Source: Geothrix fuzhouensis
GTDB taxonomy: Bacteria > Acidobacteriota > Holophagae > Holophagales > Holophagaceae
NCBI RefSeq assembly: GCF_024609325.1
Contig: NZ_JANHMQ010000002.1
Coordinates: 62,001 to 126,000, forward strand
Reading direction: 5' to 3'
DNA: 64,000 nucleotides
Position numbers and translations under genes: made by a program. Under the pieces are notes generated by a model. That model was given only the letters and a program-made list of their open reading frames with translations, had not been told where the DNA came from and made no database searches. Shown piece by piece: positions 52,724 to 61,604 of the stretch (positions are counted from its first letter, which is position 1; every line of letters begins with the position of its first letter).

Positions 52724-53323
52724 TCAGGCTCCCACGGGGTCGTGGATCAGACCGCGTCCAGCCTCGAAGGCCTCAAGGTTCTTCTCCAGCACGCGGGCGC
52801 CCTTGGACTCGAAGCGCTGGCTGATGACATCGCGCCAGACCGCGTCTTCCACGGGCAAGAAGCGGGAAGCCATGCCCAGCAGGGCCATGCCGCCGGCCTG
52901 GCGATGGTTGAGCTTGCGGGCCAGGTCCTCGGTGTCGATGAGGTGGGCGCCGCGCACCACCTTGAGGGCCGCATAGACGTCGTCCAGGGGCGGGTAGCCC
53001 GCCATATCCATCTGGGGCTCCTCCGACACGACCAGGTGCCCGTCCAGGCGCAGCATGGACACGTAACGCAGCGCCTCCAGCGGTTCGAGGGCGATGAGCA
53101 GGTCCGCGCCGCCCTCGTCGAGGATGGGCGAGGTGAGGGGAAGCTTCGAGTAGCAGACCTGGGCGTGGACGCTGCCGCCCCGCTGGCTCATGCCGTGGAT
53201 CTCGGACTGGAGGGCCTGGAGGCCGCTGCGGCGCAGGGCTTCCAGCAGGATCTGGGCGAGGGAAAGCACGCCCTGGCCACCGACGCCAGACAGGACGATG
53301 CCGTGGATGCGGGAGGCGTTCAT
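52724..53323 (-). CDS. iorB: Indolepyruvate:ferredoxin oxidoreductase beta subunit (IorB-like)
   Basis: A 199-residue gamma/beta-type subunit of 2-oxoacid:acceptor oxidoreductases. It opens GIVLSGVGGQGVLSLAQILL and has the HGMSQRGGSVHAQV motif. It pairs with the large subunit encoded immediately upstream; the start overlaps that gene's stop (ATGA at 53320-53323). It is followed one base later by the acyl-CoA synthetase. I chose ATG 53323. Confidence 0.92.
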   Translation of the reverse strand: MNASRIHGIVLSGVGGQGVLSLAQILLEALRRSGLQALQSEIHGMSQRGGSVHAQVCYSKLPLTSPILDEGGADLLIALEPLEALRYVSMLRLDGHLVVSEEPQMDMAGYPPLDDVYAALKVVRGAHLIDTEDLARKLNHRQAGGMALLGMASRFLPVEDAVWRDVISQRFESKGARVLEKNLEAFEAGRGLIHDPVGA

Positions 53324-54966
53324 GAGCAGACCTCGGCCGTGCAGCGCTCGCGTTCCTGGCGGTCGTGATCCTTCAGGACGCCGCGGCGGATGGATTGGAT
53401 GCATTCCCGGCGGAACACCACCACCGAGGGGCCGGGATGCCGCAGGGCGGCCACGACGGCCGACACGTTGGCGTCGTGCTGCTTTGGCACGGGCAGGAGG
53501 ACCTGGAGCTGATCGTCCGGGATGCCCATGCCCCGCACCATGCGCTCGACATGGTCCAGGGCCTGGCTGGGCTGCTGGCCCGTCATGCCCACCACGCGGT
53601 TGTCGAGGATGATCACGGTGACGTTCACGCCGGAATCGACAGCGGTCAGCAGGGCCGGCAGGCCGCTATGGCCGAAGGTGGAGTCGCCGATGACGGCCAC
53701 GGAAGGCGTCTGGCCCGCCAGGGCCGCGCCCACCGCCATGCTGATGCTTGCGCCCATCTCCACCACCGCGTGGATGGCGGCCATGGGCTCCTGGGCGGCC
53801 AGGGTGTAGCAACCGATGTCGCCGAAGACGCGGGTTTCCGGGGCGCCGACCTGAACGAGGGCCTCCTGGAGGGCCTCGTAGGCATCCACATGGCCGCAAC
53901 CATCGCAGAAACGAGGCGCGCGGATCGGCAGCTCGAGGCTGGTGGCGGTTTTCCCGGTCGAGGCTGCCAGACCGAGGGCGTCCTTAAGCAGGCGCGGGGA
54001 CAGCTCGCCCGTGCGGGGTAGGGAGCCGTCCAGCCGGCCGCGAACCTTCACCGTGCCGCGGAGGCCGAGGCGCTCCTCCAGCACCGGGTAGTCCTCCTCG
54101 AAGACCACGATTTCATCCACCTGAGCCAGGAAGGCCTGTTCCAAGGCGGGGTCCACGGGGTAGGCGGCGATCTCCAGGCGGGGCAGGGCGGCCAGGTCGG
54201 GGTTCTCATGGAGCAGCTGGCCGAAGTAGGCCCGGCCCATGCCTGACATGGCCACCCCACGGCGGGTCGTGCCGGGGACGAGGCGGTTGAGGGGGGTGGT
54301 TTCGGCCATCAGGCGGGGCTGTTTCTCCAGCAGATCCACGTAGCGACGGCGTGCGTTGGCGGGAATCAGGACCCAGTTCTGGATGGCCGCTTCCGGAACA
54401 AGGCCCAGGCTGGTGGGGCACTGGGCCTCGCGGCGGACCAAGGCGGCGCGGCAATGGGCCAGGCGGGTGACGATGCGCAGCATCACGGGCACCTGGAGGG
54501 CTTCGGACAACTCGAAGGCCCGGAAGGTGAGGTCGTAGCATTCCTGGACGGTGCTGGGCTCGAGGCACGGCAGCCAGGCGAATTCGGCCAGGCGGCGGCT
54601 GTCCTGCTCGTTCTGGCTGCTGTGCATGCCGGGATCGTCCGCCACCAGCAGCACCAGCCCACCCCGGACACCCGTGAGAGCTGAGTTGGCGTAGGCGTCC
54701 AAGGCCACATTCAGGCCGACGTGCTTCATGGTCACCAGGGTGCGGTGCCCCGTGTAGCTCATGCCCATGGCCAGGTCATAGGCCACTTTCTCATTGGCGG
54801 CCCACTGGGCCACTCGGCCGTCGAGGGCCTTGTGAATGAGGCGTTCGACCGCCTCAAACCCCTCCGTGGATGGCGTGCCCGGGTATCCGAACGCGCCCTT
54901 GATGCCGGCATCGAAGGCGGCACAACCCACCGCTTCAACCCCCAGCGCGAGGGTGCTCTGAACCAT
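53320..54966 (-). CDS. iorA: Indolepyruvate:ferredoxin oxidoreductase alpha subunit lacking its ferredoxin tail
   Basis: A 548-residue thiamine-diphosphate subunit that converts arylpyruvate plus CoA to arylacyl-CoA. The pyrimidine-domain start is GAFGYPGTPSTEGFEAVERL, and the TPP-binding part has RFCDGCGHVDAYEAL, AVIGDSTFGHSGLPAL and IILDNRVVGMTGQQPS. Typical IorA proteins end in a ferredoxin domain with two CxxCxxCxxxCP groups. Here the chain ends RRECIQSIRRG with RERCTAEVCS, without such a motif. I chose ATG 54966 with GGAGG upstream. Electrons must therefore leave by another route. Confidence 0.88.
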   Translation of the reverse strand: MVQSTLALGVEAVGCAAFDAGIKGAFGYPGTPSTEGFEAVERLIHKALDGRVAQWAANEKVAYDLAMGMSYTGHRTLVTMKHVGLNVALDAYANSALTGVRGGLVLLVADDPGMHSSQNEQDSRRLAEFAWLPCLEPSTVQECYDLTFRAFELSEALQVPVMLRIVTRLAHCRAALVRREAQCPTSLGLVPEAAIQNWVLIPANARRRYVDLLEKQPRLMAETTPLNRLVPGTTRRGVAMSGMGRAYFGQLLHENPDLAALPRLEIAAYPVDPALEQAFLAQVDEIVVFEEDYPVLEERLGLRGTVKVRGRLDGSLPRTGELSPRLLKDALGLAASTGKTATSLELPIRAPRFCDGCGHVDAYEALQEALVQVGAPETRVFGDIGCYTLAAQEPMAAIHAVVEMGASISMAVGAALAGQTPSVAVIGDSTFGHSGLPALLTAVDSGVNVTVIILDNRVVGMTGQQPSQALDHVERMVRGMGIPDDQLQVLLPVPKQHDANVSAVVAALRHPGPSVVVFRRECIQSIRRGVLKDHDRQERERCTAEVCS

Positions 54967-55503
54967 GAAAACCTCCAACCTTTTCCAAGCGGGAAGTATG
55001 CAGAGCCTCCGCAGTGCCCAGGGTCACAGGGAGTATGGTCCGACCAGAAGACCAGTCCTGCCGCTGGAGAGATCCCCCTGGTTCCTGCTCGTTTCGGGTA
55101 CGCCTAGCTGGGATCGGGATCTGGTGCGGAGCAGGGAACCTTTCCCCAGTGGCAAAGGTCACAACTTTGTCCATTCCTGGAAAATCTGTTTTGACTTTTG
55201 TGTTTTTTTGGCCTGTATTTAACTAATTTATATTTTTATAAAATATTTATTTTCAATATTTTACAAAAATTATAAATTGGTCTTTAACGTAATATCTTTG
55301 CTTCTTTTTAACCATACAGTCATTCAGTGGATTGTCATTTACTCCCTTGAGGTCAGCAGAGTGAGAGCTATAGTTTGGTTTCTGACGCCAGCATCAGCTT
55401 TTACCTGCTGTCCGGCTCCCACTGGCAAGGCTTCCCACGCTCACGGCTCTGCTCTTTCCGCAATTCCACCCCGGTCCATTCACGCCACCGCATGAGGCGA
55501 ATC
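54967..55503. promoter_or_regulatory. Long AT-rich divergent regulatory region before the porin-cytochrome cluster
   Basis: A 537-bp gap, by far the longest gene-free stretch apart from the repeat element. From about 55185 to 55330 it is extremely AT-rich (runs such as TATTTTTATAAAATATTTATT) in an otherwise GC-rich region. An imperfect Crp-type site AGTGGCAAAGGTCACAA lies at 55148-55164. Several -10-like hexamers are present, so no single promoter can be picked. No RNA gene or coherent ORF was seen. Confidence 0.6.
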
Positions 55504-56886
55504 ATGAAGCCACGAACCCAAGTGGTCCTGCTTGCCACCTTGATGTCTGCCACGGCTTGGGGCCAGGAGGTGAGCCTGTACGGCACCACCATGGCCCAGA
55601 TGTGGAAGCAGGAGACACCGGGCTTTGACAAGAGCACCTTCACTCCGGCCACCCAGTACCTCGGCATCGACGCCACCAAGCTGGGCACCGACAACTTGTC
55701 GCTGCACCTCTTCGGCTGGGGCCGGACGGACCTGAGCGACGCCAGCAATTTCGATGGGTCGAAATCCGCCGGTTACCTTAACTACGGGTACCTGCAGTAC
55801 CGCTTCGACCAGGCCAATGCCGAGATCAAGGCGGGGCGCTTCACGGCCAACCAGGCCACCGGGTTCGAGCAGGTGGATGGCGTCAGCCTCCGGACGGACC
55901 TGCGGGGCGGGTTCTCCGTGTCGGCCTTCGGCGGGAAGCCGGTCTACTACAAGACGGTGGATCCCCGGAACCAGTCCGACTACGAGTTCCAGCGTGACTT
56001 CATCATGGGCACCCGGTTCGCCTGGCGCATGCCCAAGTTCGGCGAGATCGGCCTCTCCTACCTCCAGGACGGCACGAAGGCGGCCAAGGACCTCGATGTC
56101 CCCTCGCCCATCGATTACACGCGGAAGCAGCTGGGGGTGGACATCCGGATCACGCCCGCCACCGTCTTCGATCTCCGTGGCCGGACCGTCTTCGACGTGG
56201 CCAGCCACCCGGACCAGGCTCCCGGCACCCGGGATCGTTCCAACATTGCCGAGCATGACTACACCGCCACCGTGAAGCTCGGCGAGCAGGTCACCATGTC
56301 CGGCAACTATGCGGAACGGAACTTCTACGCCTTCTTCGCTGGCACGAACCTCCCGTCCCTCTTCCGCCAAGATGAGAACGACATGTTCCGCGGCTTCGGC
56401 GGCAGCATCACCTGGAATGCGCCCACGGGTGTGCAGCTGGTGGGCGACTACCGCCACACGCACCGCGAGTCCTTCGGCGATGTGAACCGCGCGGGCGGCG
56501 AGATCCGCTGGGCCACCAGCGAGCGGACCTTCCTCGCCGGCGTTGGCGCCCACTGGGTGAATGCCGGAAACACCAAGTTCGTGGATCCCGCGACCCCCTA
56601 CCGCAGCCTGAGCCACAAGGAGGCTCGCCTGTGGGCCATGGTCACCCGGGGCAAGTTCACTGGGAGCCTGGATGGCATTCTCCAGCGCTACGACAGCGGG
56701 AATCCCTACCTCGTCGGGATCAGGAACATCTATGAAGTGGTGGGCTCGCTGGGATACCAGGCCACCTCGAACGTGAAGGTGTCCGGCGACCTGAGCTACG
56801 GCAGCACCGCGGTCGCAAGGCACGAGACCCGGGGGCTTCTGCGGGCCGAGTATCGGTTCGGATTCGCTAAGAAGGGGGGCAAATAA
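55504..56886 (+). CDS. Outer-membrane beta-barrel porin of a porin-cytochrome cluster
   Basis: A 460-residue protein with a signal peptide (MKPRTQVVLLATLMSATAWGQ). Alternating-residue strands follow throughout (VSLYGTTMAQMW, YLQYRFDQANAEIKAGRF, VKVSGDLSYG), and the last strand is LLRAEYRFGFAKKG with aromatic-ended segments. It has no CXXC metal motif. Its gene is followed by three cytochrome genes, the first overlapping by one base (TAATG). By analogy with MtrB/OmbB it would let heme proteins pass electrons through the outer membrane; by sequence it is not clearly MtrB. ATG 55492 is an alternative start. Confidence 0.75.
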   Translation: MKPRTQVVLLATLMSATAWGQEVSLYGTTMAQMWKQETPGFDKSTFTPATQYLGIDATKLGTDNLSLHLFGWGRTDLSDASNFDGSKSAGYLNYGYLQYRFDQANAEIKAGRFTANQATGFEQVDGVSLRTDLRGGFSVSAFGGKPVYYKTVDPRNQSDYEFQRDFIMGTRFAWRMPKFGEIGLSYLQDGTKAAKDLDVPSPIDYTRKQLGVDIRITPATVFDLRGRTVFDVASHPDQAPGTRDRSNIAEHDYTATVKLGEQVTMSGNYAERNFYAFFAGTNLPSLFRQDENDMFRGFGGSITWNAPTGVQLVGDYRHTHRESFGDVNRAGGEIRWATSERTFLAGVGAHWVNAGNTKFVDPATPYRSLSHKEARLWAMVTRGKFTGSLDGILQRYDSGNPYLVGIRNIYEVVGSLGYQATSNVKVSGDLSYGSTAVARHETRGLLRAEYRFGFAKKGGK

Positions 56887-57359
56887 TGGCCCGGAAAACG
56901 GTATTCCAGATTCTAGGCATCGCGCTGGGCCTGGGCGTCCTGATGGCATGCAGCCTGATTTCGCCCGAGGCGAGCTTCGCGGCGACCCATCCCCAGGAAC
57001 TGGGCGCGGGCCGTCCCATCTGCTCCGAATGCCACAGCAACGACGTGGCCAAGGGCGCGCTCAAGCCGTACGCCGCCTTCGACCACACACCCACCTTCGT
57101 GAAGGACCACCGCTTCCAGGCCAACCAGGATTCCAATACCTGCGCCGCCTGCCACGCCCAGTCCTTCTGCGCAGACTGCCATGGGGGCAAGGTTCCCATG
57201 AAGCCTGCCACCCGCTTCAGCGACCGGCCCGACCGGGAGTCGCCGCATCGGGGTGACTTCATGACCCAGCACCGCATCGAAGGAAAGATGGATCCGTCCA
57301 GCTGCTATGCCTGCCACGGCCGGGCCAACAACGAGAAGTGCGCGGCTTGCCACCGGTAG
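56886..57359 (+). CDS. Periplasmic pentaheme c-type cytochrome
   Basis: A 157-residue protein with an N-terminal signal helix (about 8-33) and five CxxCH sites: 46-50 (CSECH), 86-90 (CAACH), 95-99 (CADCH), 140-144 (CYACH) and 152-156 (CAACH). It begins within the stop codon of the porin gene (TAATG), so the two are made together. It is the likely periplasmic partner feeding the porin. Several extra His residues (FDHTPTFVKDHRF) can be axial ligands. Confidence 0.88.
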   Translation: MARKTVFQILGIALGLGVLMACSLISPEASFAATHPQELGAGRPICSECHSNDVAKGALKPYAAFDHTPTFVKDHRFQANQDSNTCAACHAQSFCADCHGGKVPMKPATRFSDRPDRESPHRGDFMTQHRIEGKMDPSSCYACHGRANNEKCAACHR

Positions 57360-57388
57360 GAACTGAAAACGTGTCCAAGGGGAACACC

Positions 57389-58039
57389 ATGAGCCGAACT
57401 AAGTTGATGGTAGGAAGCTGCTTCGCGATGGTTCTCGCGCTTCTTGCCTGGGGATGCGCCGGAACCGCCGGGAAGGGGGCGCCATTCAGCGCCACCGCCG
57501 GGCAGCACCCGACGAACTGGATCGAAGTCCACTACATCGATTACGCCAAGGCGCCCGATCAGTGCCGGACCTGCCATGGGTCCACCTCGGATCCGGCCCA
57601 GGCGGGCGGCATCTCCAAGGTGAGCTGCTTCAGCTGCCACGCCAACGGGGTGGATCATCCCGCGGGCTGGGCCGATGCCAGCCAGCATGGCCGCCTCGGC
57701 GCCCAGGCCGTGCCGGCCACGACCCAGCTGATCGGCGGCACGGTGGTCGACGGCTCCGGCTTCGCCTACTGCACCAAGTGCCACGGAGCGAACTACACCG
57801 ATGGCATCGCCGTTTCCTGCAAGTCCTGCCACACCAAGGCCCCCCACCCGGACGCGCCCTGGCGCGGGGCCACGTTCACCACGCCCAGTCACGTCAATAC
57901 GAACAGCGGGAACGCCCCCGCCTGCGCCCAGTGCCACCTCAATGGGGCCAACTCCTCCCTCAAGCCCGTGACCCCGGCACCCGCCGGCACCGCGCCTGGC
58001 TGCTTCAACAACACCCTCTGCCACGGCACGAGCTTCTAG
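57389..58039 (+). CDS. Multiheme cytochrome c lipoprotein with an unusual CX5CH site
   Basis: A 216-residue protein with a lipoprotein-like signal (LALLAWGC, lipid Cys23). Canonical heme sites are at 59-63 (CRTCH), 80-84 (CFSCH), 128-132 (CTKCH), 144-148 (CKSCH) and 179-183 (CAQCH). A sixth motif, GCFNNTLCHG (Cys205, Cys211, His212), has five residues between the cysteines. Geobacter-type multiheme proteins also have expanded CxnCH motifs. It lies 29 bp after the pentaheme gene and before the first decaheme gene, so it is part of the same operon. Confidence 0.85.
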   Translation: MSRTKLMVGSCFAMVLALLAWGCAGTAGKGAPFSATAGQHPTNWIEVHYIDYAKAPDQCRTCHGSTSDPAQAGGISKVSCFSCHANGVDHPAGWADASQHGRLGAQAVPATTQLIGGTVVDGSGFAYCTKCHGANYTDGIAVSCKSCHTKAPHPDAPWRGATFTTPSHVNTNSGNAPACAQCHLNGANSSLKPVTPAPAGTAPGCFNNTLCHGTSF

Positions 58040-58129
58040 ATAAGGAGGCGCCTATCTGGTCGATCAGCCTGAAGACTTCCCACACCGTCCACCCAACCGC
58101 AGTTTGACTCCCTTTAAGGAGAATGCAGC

Positions 58130-60772
58130 ATGCAACACCGACCTTTGAAACAGCTCTGCGGCCTGATCGCCACCGCAGCCATCGCCCTGGTGCTGATCGG
58201 CTGTAACGGCAAGACAGGCCCCGCCGGTGCGAACGGCACCAACGGCACCAATGGTACCAACGGCACCAACGGCACCAATGGTACCAACGCCAGCATCACC
58301 CTCAACGCCGCTCAGCTCACCACCAGCGAGTGGAGCCAGCTCACCCTGGACGGCACCGTGAACAGCGTCACGATGGGTGGGGCGCCCATCGTGAACTTCA
58401 AGGTCACGGACAAGAACGGCGTTCCGGTCATCGGCCTCGCACAGAAGGATGCCACCACGGGCAAGTACCTCAATTTTGGCTTCTCCCTCGCGAAGCTGAT
58501 GCCCACCGACGCAGCGACGGGCCTTCCAACCCGCTGGGTCAACTACATCGTCTTCGGTTCGACGCCGACGGCGGGGACGATCCCCAAGCCGGGCTTTGCG
58601 AGTGTCGAGAACAGTGGCACCCTGACCGATAACCTGGATGGCAGCTACACCTATACCTTCAACCTCGATGTCACCAAGGTCAAAGGTTATGTGGACGCGT
58701 CAGTGGATGATGCCACCCACCTCAAGGCTGATCTGGACGACCTGACCTACGACCCGGCCAAGACCCACCGTCTAATCGTCATCGTGGGCGGAAACCAGCC
58801 CGGGACCACCACCCCGGTCCTGACATCAGCCAATTTCTCCTACGATTTCATCCCCTCCACCGGAAATCCAGTTTCGGCCACTGATACCAGCCGGGTGATC
58901 GTCGATGAGGCGTCCTGCAACGCCTGCCACACCAAGCTGTCCATGCATGGCGCCCACCTTCCGACGCTCCAGGCCACGAAGATGTGCGTGGTGTGCCACA
59001 CCGAACAGCACAAGTACGGCGCCACCGAGTCCCTTCCGGCCACGGGCAACGTCTTGATTCCCGGGGCCTACGGGGTCTACACCGCCAAGCTGCAGGACCG
59101 GGCGCTGCCCAACTTCCCGAACATGATCCACAAGATCCACATGGGTGAGGAGCTCTACTACCAGGGCTACAACCAGTTCGGCGTCCAGTACAACGAAACG
59201 ACCTATCCACAGGATCTGCGGAACTGCACCAAGTGCCACACGGCGACCAACGCCGCCACCCCCCAGGGCGACAACTGGAACACCACCCCCAGCCGCCTGG
59301 CATGTGGTGCCTGCCATGACAGCATCGTCTGGGCGACCGGTGCCAACCACCCCGGTGGCGCTCAGACCAGCGACCTGAACTGCACCTCCTGCCACGGGGC
59401 CGCCGGCGTCAAGCTCAACCACATCCCCGTGTCCCCCAAGAACGACGCCTTCGCCACCGGCGCCTACACCAACGGCGCATACCTGGCCGGCGACCGCAAC
59501 AACCTGCCTCCGGGCGCCATCAAGGTCGACTATGACCTGAAGAGCGTCACCCTCGACGCGACCCGCCACCCGGTGTTCACCTTTAAGTTCAAGCAGACCC
59601 TCAACGGCACCACCTCCGACGTCGTCTTCAACACCTACGCGGCCGGCTCGGTCACGGAGATGATGGACAACTTCGTGGGCAGCCCCAGCGTCTACATGGC
59701 CTTCGCCGTACCGCAGGACGGCATCACCGCCCCGGCCGACGTCAATGCCACCCTCAGCGGCTACATCAAGGGCCTCTGGAATGGCACGGCGGTGGTTCCG
59801 AAGACCACGACCCCGTTGGGCACCATGACCGGGCCTGATGCCAGCGGCTACTACACCATCACGCTGACTGGTTACACGGTGCCTGCCAACGCCACACTGA
59901 TTCGCGGTGGCCTCGGATACACCTACAACAAGAACAGCCAGCCCCTGACCCAGACGAACGTTCCGAATCTGGGCACCACCAGCTTCGCTTACGATCCCGT
60001 CACCATGCTGGGCGGACTGAGCGTTCCCGCGCCCAACAAGTTCATGACCGTCAGCGGCTCCACTGCCCGTCGCAACATCGTGGACACCGCCAAGTGCAAT
60101 GACTGCCACAAGACCCTCGGCGTCTTCACCGCCTCCGCCTACCATGCGGGCGAGCGCAACAACGCCGAGTCTTGCCACTTCTGCCACAACCCCAACCAAT
60201 CCAGCAGCGCCTGGAGCGCGAATGCCAGCACCTTCATCCACGGCATTCACGGAGGCGGCAAGCGGACTGTGCCCTTCACCTGGCACGCCACCTCCGCCAC
60301 GGACACCTTCGCGAGCGTGACCTACCCGGCCATCCTCAACAACTGCGAGGCCTGCCACGTTTCCGGGTCCTATGACTTCAGCAACAGCACCAACGCTGCG
60401 GCCATCCCGAACATGCTCTTCTCCACCGTGGGCAAAGGAATCTACAACGGCGCCTCGGCCACGGCCTATACGCTGTCTCCGTATGTCGTGAAGGACAATG
60501 TCACAGACTACGGCACGGGCCCCAGCTACGACGCTGTCAACGGCGTGTTGATCACCAACGCCACCACGGCGAACAACCTGGTCAATTCACCGATCACCGG
60601 GGCTTGCGCCTCCTGCCACGACTCCTCGGCGGCCGTCGCCCACTTCAAGGGCAACGGTGGCTCGTTCTATGAGCCCCGCGCGACGGCGCTCCTCAAGGTC
60701 GAGCAGTGCATGGTCTGCCATGGTTCCGGCCGCACGGCCGACATCAAGGCCGTCCACATGACCTTCAAGTAA
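58130..60772 (+). CDS. OmcA/MtrC-family decaheme outer-membrane cytochrome (first copy)
   Basis: An 880-residue surface lipoprotein for extracellular electron transfer. The signal ends at the lipid Cys25 (ALVLIGC). Immediately after is a collagen-like Gly-X-Y stretch, residues 27-53: GKT, GPA, GAN and six GTN. Beta-sandwich domains alternate with two heme domains of five CxxCH each: at about 262 (CNACH), 288, 366, 394, 418 and 656 (CNDCH), 682, 740, 826 and 862 (CMVCH). This 5+5 split matches OmcA/MtrC, with the second domain ending at the C-terminus. It follows the porin and smaller cytochromes, and GGAG precedes the ATG. Confidence 0.95.
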   Translation: MQHRPLKQLCGLIATAAIALVLIGCNGKTGPAGANGTNGTNGTNGTNGTNGTNASITLNAAQLTTSEWSQLTLDGTVNSVTMGGAPIVNFKVTDKNGVPVIGLAQKDATTGKYLNFGFSLAKLMPTDAATGLPTRWVNYIVFGSTPTAGTIPKPGFASVENSGTLTDNLDGSYTYTFNLDVTKVKGYVDASVDDATHLKADLDDLTYDPAKTHRLIVIVGGNQPGTTTPVLTSANFSYDFIPSTGNPVSATDTSRVIVDEASCNACHTKLSMHGAHLPTLQATKMCVVCHTEQHKYGATESLPATGNVLIPGAYGVYTAKLQDRALPNFPNMIHKIHMGEELYYQGYNQFGVQYNETTYPQDLRNCTKCHTATNAATPQGDNWNTTPSRLACGACHDSIVWATGANHPGGAQTSDLNCTSCHGAAGVKLNHIPVSPKNDAFATGAYTNGAYLAGDRNNLPPGAIKVDYDLKSVTLDATRHPVFTFKFKQTLNGTTSDVVFNTYAAGSVTEMMDNFVGSPSVYMAFAVPQDGITAPADVNATLSGYIKGLWNGTAVVPKTTTPLGTMTGPDASGYYTITLTGYTVPANATLIRGGLGYTYNKNSQPLTQTNVPNLGTTSFAYDPVTMLGGLSVPAPNKFMTVSGSTARRNIVDTAKCNDCHKTLGVFTASAYHAGERNNAESCHFCHNPNQSSSAWSANASTFIHGIHGGGKRTVPFTWHATSATDTFASVTYPAILNNCEACHVSGSYDFSNSTNAAAIPNMLFSTVGKGIYNGASATAYTLSPYVVKDNVTDYGTGPSYDAVNGVLITNATTANNLVNSPITGACASCHDSSAAVAHFKGNGGSFYEPRATALLKVEQCMVCHGSGRTADIKAVHMTFK

Positions 60773-60780
60773 TGTCCCCC

Positions 60781-60862
60781 GCCAGGGCGCGGCTCGCCGC
60801 GCCCTGGCGACAATTAACCGTCACAATCGAGGACCCGGCTGCCTTCCAGCACCGGGTCCTCG
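60781..60862 (+). terminator. Two consecutive hairpins after the first decaheme gene
   Basis: Hairpin 1 (60781-60808) is a perfect 13-bp stem GCCAGGGCGCGGC with a TC loop. Hairpin 2 (60828-60838 and 60852-60862) is CGAGGACCCGG / CCGGGTCCTCG followed by TTATCATT. The first lacks a T-run; the second is the better terminator. Together they separate the cytochrome operon from the next gene. Confidence 0.7.
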
Positions 60863-60947
60863 TTATCATTCTGCCCCCTGCCGACAGGGTTTGTTGACAA
60901 CCCCGCCGTGCCGACTGGAAAATCGTGCTCCGGCTCTTGAGGTCCCC

Positions 60948-61355
60948 ATGAAGAATCCCCTGCTGATGATGACCTTGGCCCTTCTGGCCACGTTTGCTCC
61001 CGCCCTGCCAGCCAGGGCCCAGGAAGACTTCGAGTCGCCCCGGAAAACGGAATCCAAGAGCGCCAAGGCCGCCAGGATCGCCAAGACCAAGGCCGCCGCG
61101 GCGAAGGCCAGGGCGCGGGCCAAAGCGAAAGCCGAGGCCGAGGCCAAGGCCATCGACATCAACAGCGCCACCAAAGACCAGCTGAAGACCCTTCCGGGCA
61201 TTACGGACGCCTACGCCGACAAGATCATCGCCGGCCGTCCCTACCCCTCCAAGGCCTTCCTGGTGACGAAGAACATCCTGCCCAACGACCTCTTCCAGAC
61301 CTTGCGAAAGCAGATCGTGGCCCGTCAGCCCGCCGCGAAGCCACAGACTCGGTAG
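60948..61355 (+). CDS. Secreted helix-hairpin-helix protein (ComEA-like)
   Basis: A 135-residue protein with a signal peptide (MKNPLLMMTLALLATFAPALPARA) and a Lys/Ala-rich helical linker (about 35-68). The C-terminal HhH motif is IDINSATKDQLKTLPGITDAYADKII. ComEA-type proteins bind DNA in the periplasm and are used in DNA uptake. Here it sits between two decaheme cytochrome genes, flanked by terminators on both sides, so it is a separate unit. I chose ATG 60948. Whether it takes part in competence or merely uses the fold is open. Confidence 0.8.
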   Translation: MKNPLLMMTLALLATFAPALPARAQEDFESPRKTESKSAKAARIAKTKAAAAKARARAKAKAEAEAKAIDINSATKDQLKTLPGITDAYADKIIAGRPYPSKAFLVTKNILPNDLFQTLRKQIVARQPAAKPQTR

Positions 61356-61373
61356 AAACCCCACCACTCCAGT

Positions 61374-61401
61374 AAAAAGCCCCAGGGAACGGGGGCTTTT
61401 T
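61374..61401 (+). terminator. Terminator after the helix-hairpin-helix gene
   Basis: AAAAAGCCCC (61374-61383) and GGGGCTTTTT (61392-61401) with an eight-base loop; the T5 run is in the right arm. Confidence 0.85.
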
Positions 61402-61456
61402 GTTGTACGGACGCCGAGGTCCTTTGTGTTGAGCACTTTGCAGAATGTCACGCGAC

Positions 61457-61474
61457 TCGTGACATGAATCACAA
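61457..61474. promoter_or_regulatory. Crp-type operator before the second decaheme gene
   Basis: CGTGACATGAATCACAA, the palindrome GTGA-N6-TCAC, matches 15 of 17 bases of the site before the Crp-family gene at 41734-41750. It overlaps a second palindrome, TGTCACG-CGACT-CGTGACA (61446-61464). A -10-like TAGATT lies about 24 bases past its centre, the same distance as at 41.7 kb. Confidence 0.65.
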
Positions 61475-61604
61475 CGGCGGTTGACTCGTTAGATTACCGG
61501 AGGATCCTCATTGACGAAATCAGGAGAAGGCAGTGGTCCTTGGCGGTCAATGCTTCTCCTTGCGCCCGAAGGTCTACAGTCCGAACCCCGAAGGAGGATG
61601 AACC

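Noticed and set aside
58230-58291. Short tandem repeats in the decaheme genes as a CRISPR or regulatory array
   Set aside because: They are nine-base coding repeats for Gly-Thr-Asn inside the reading frame, with no spacers.
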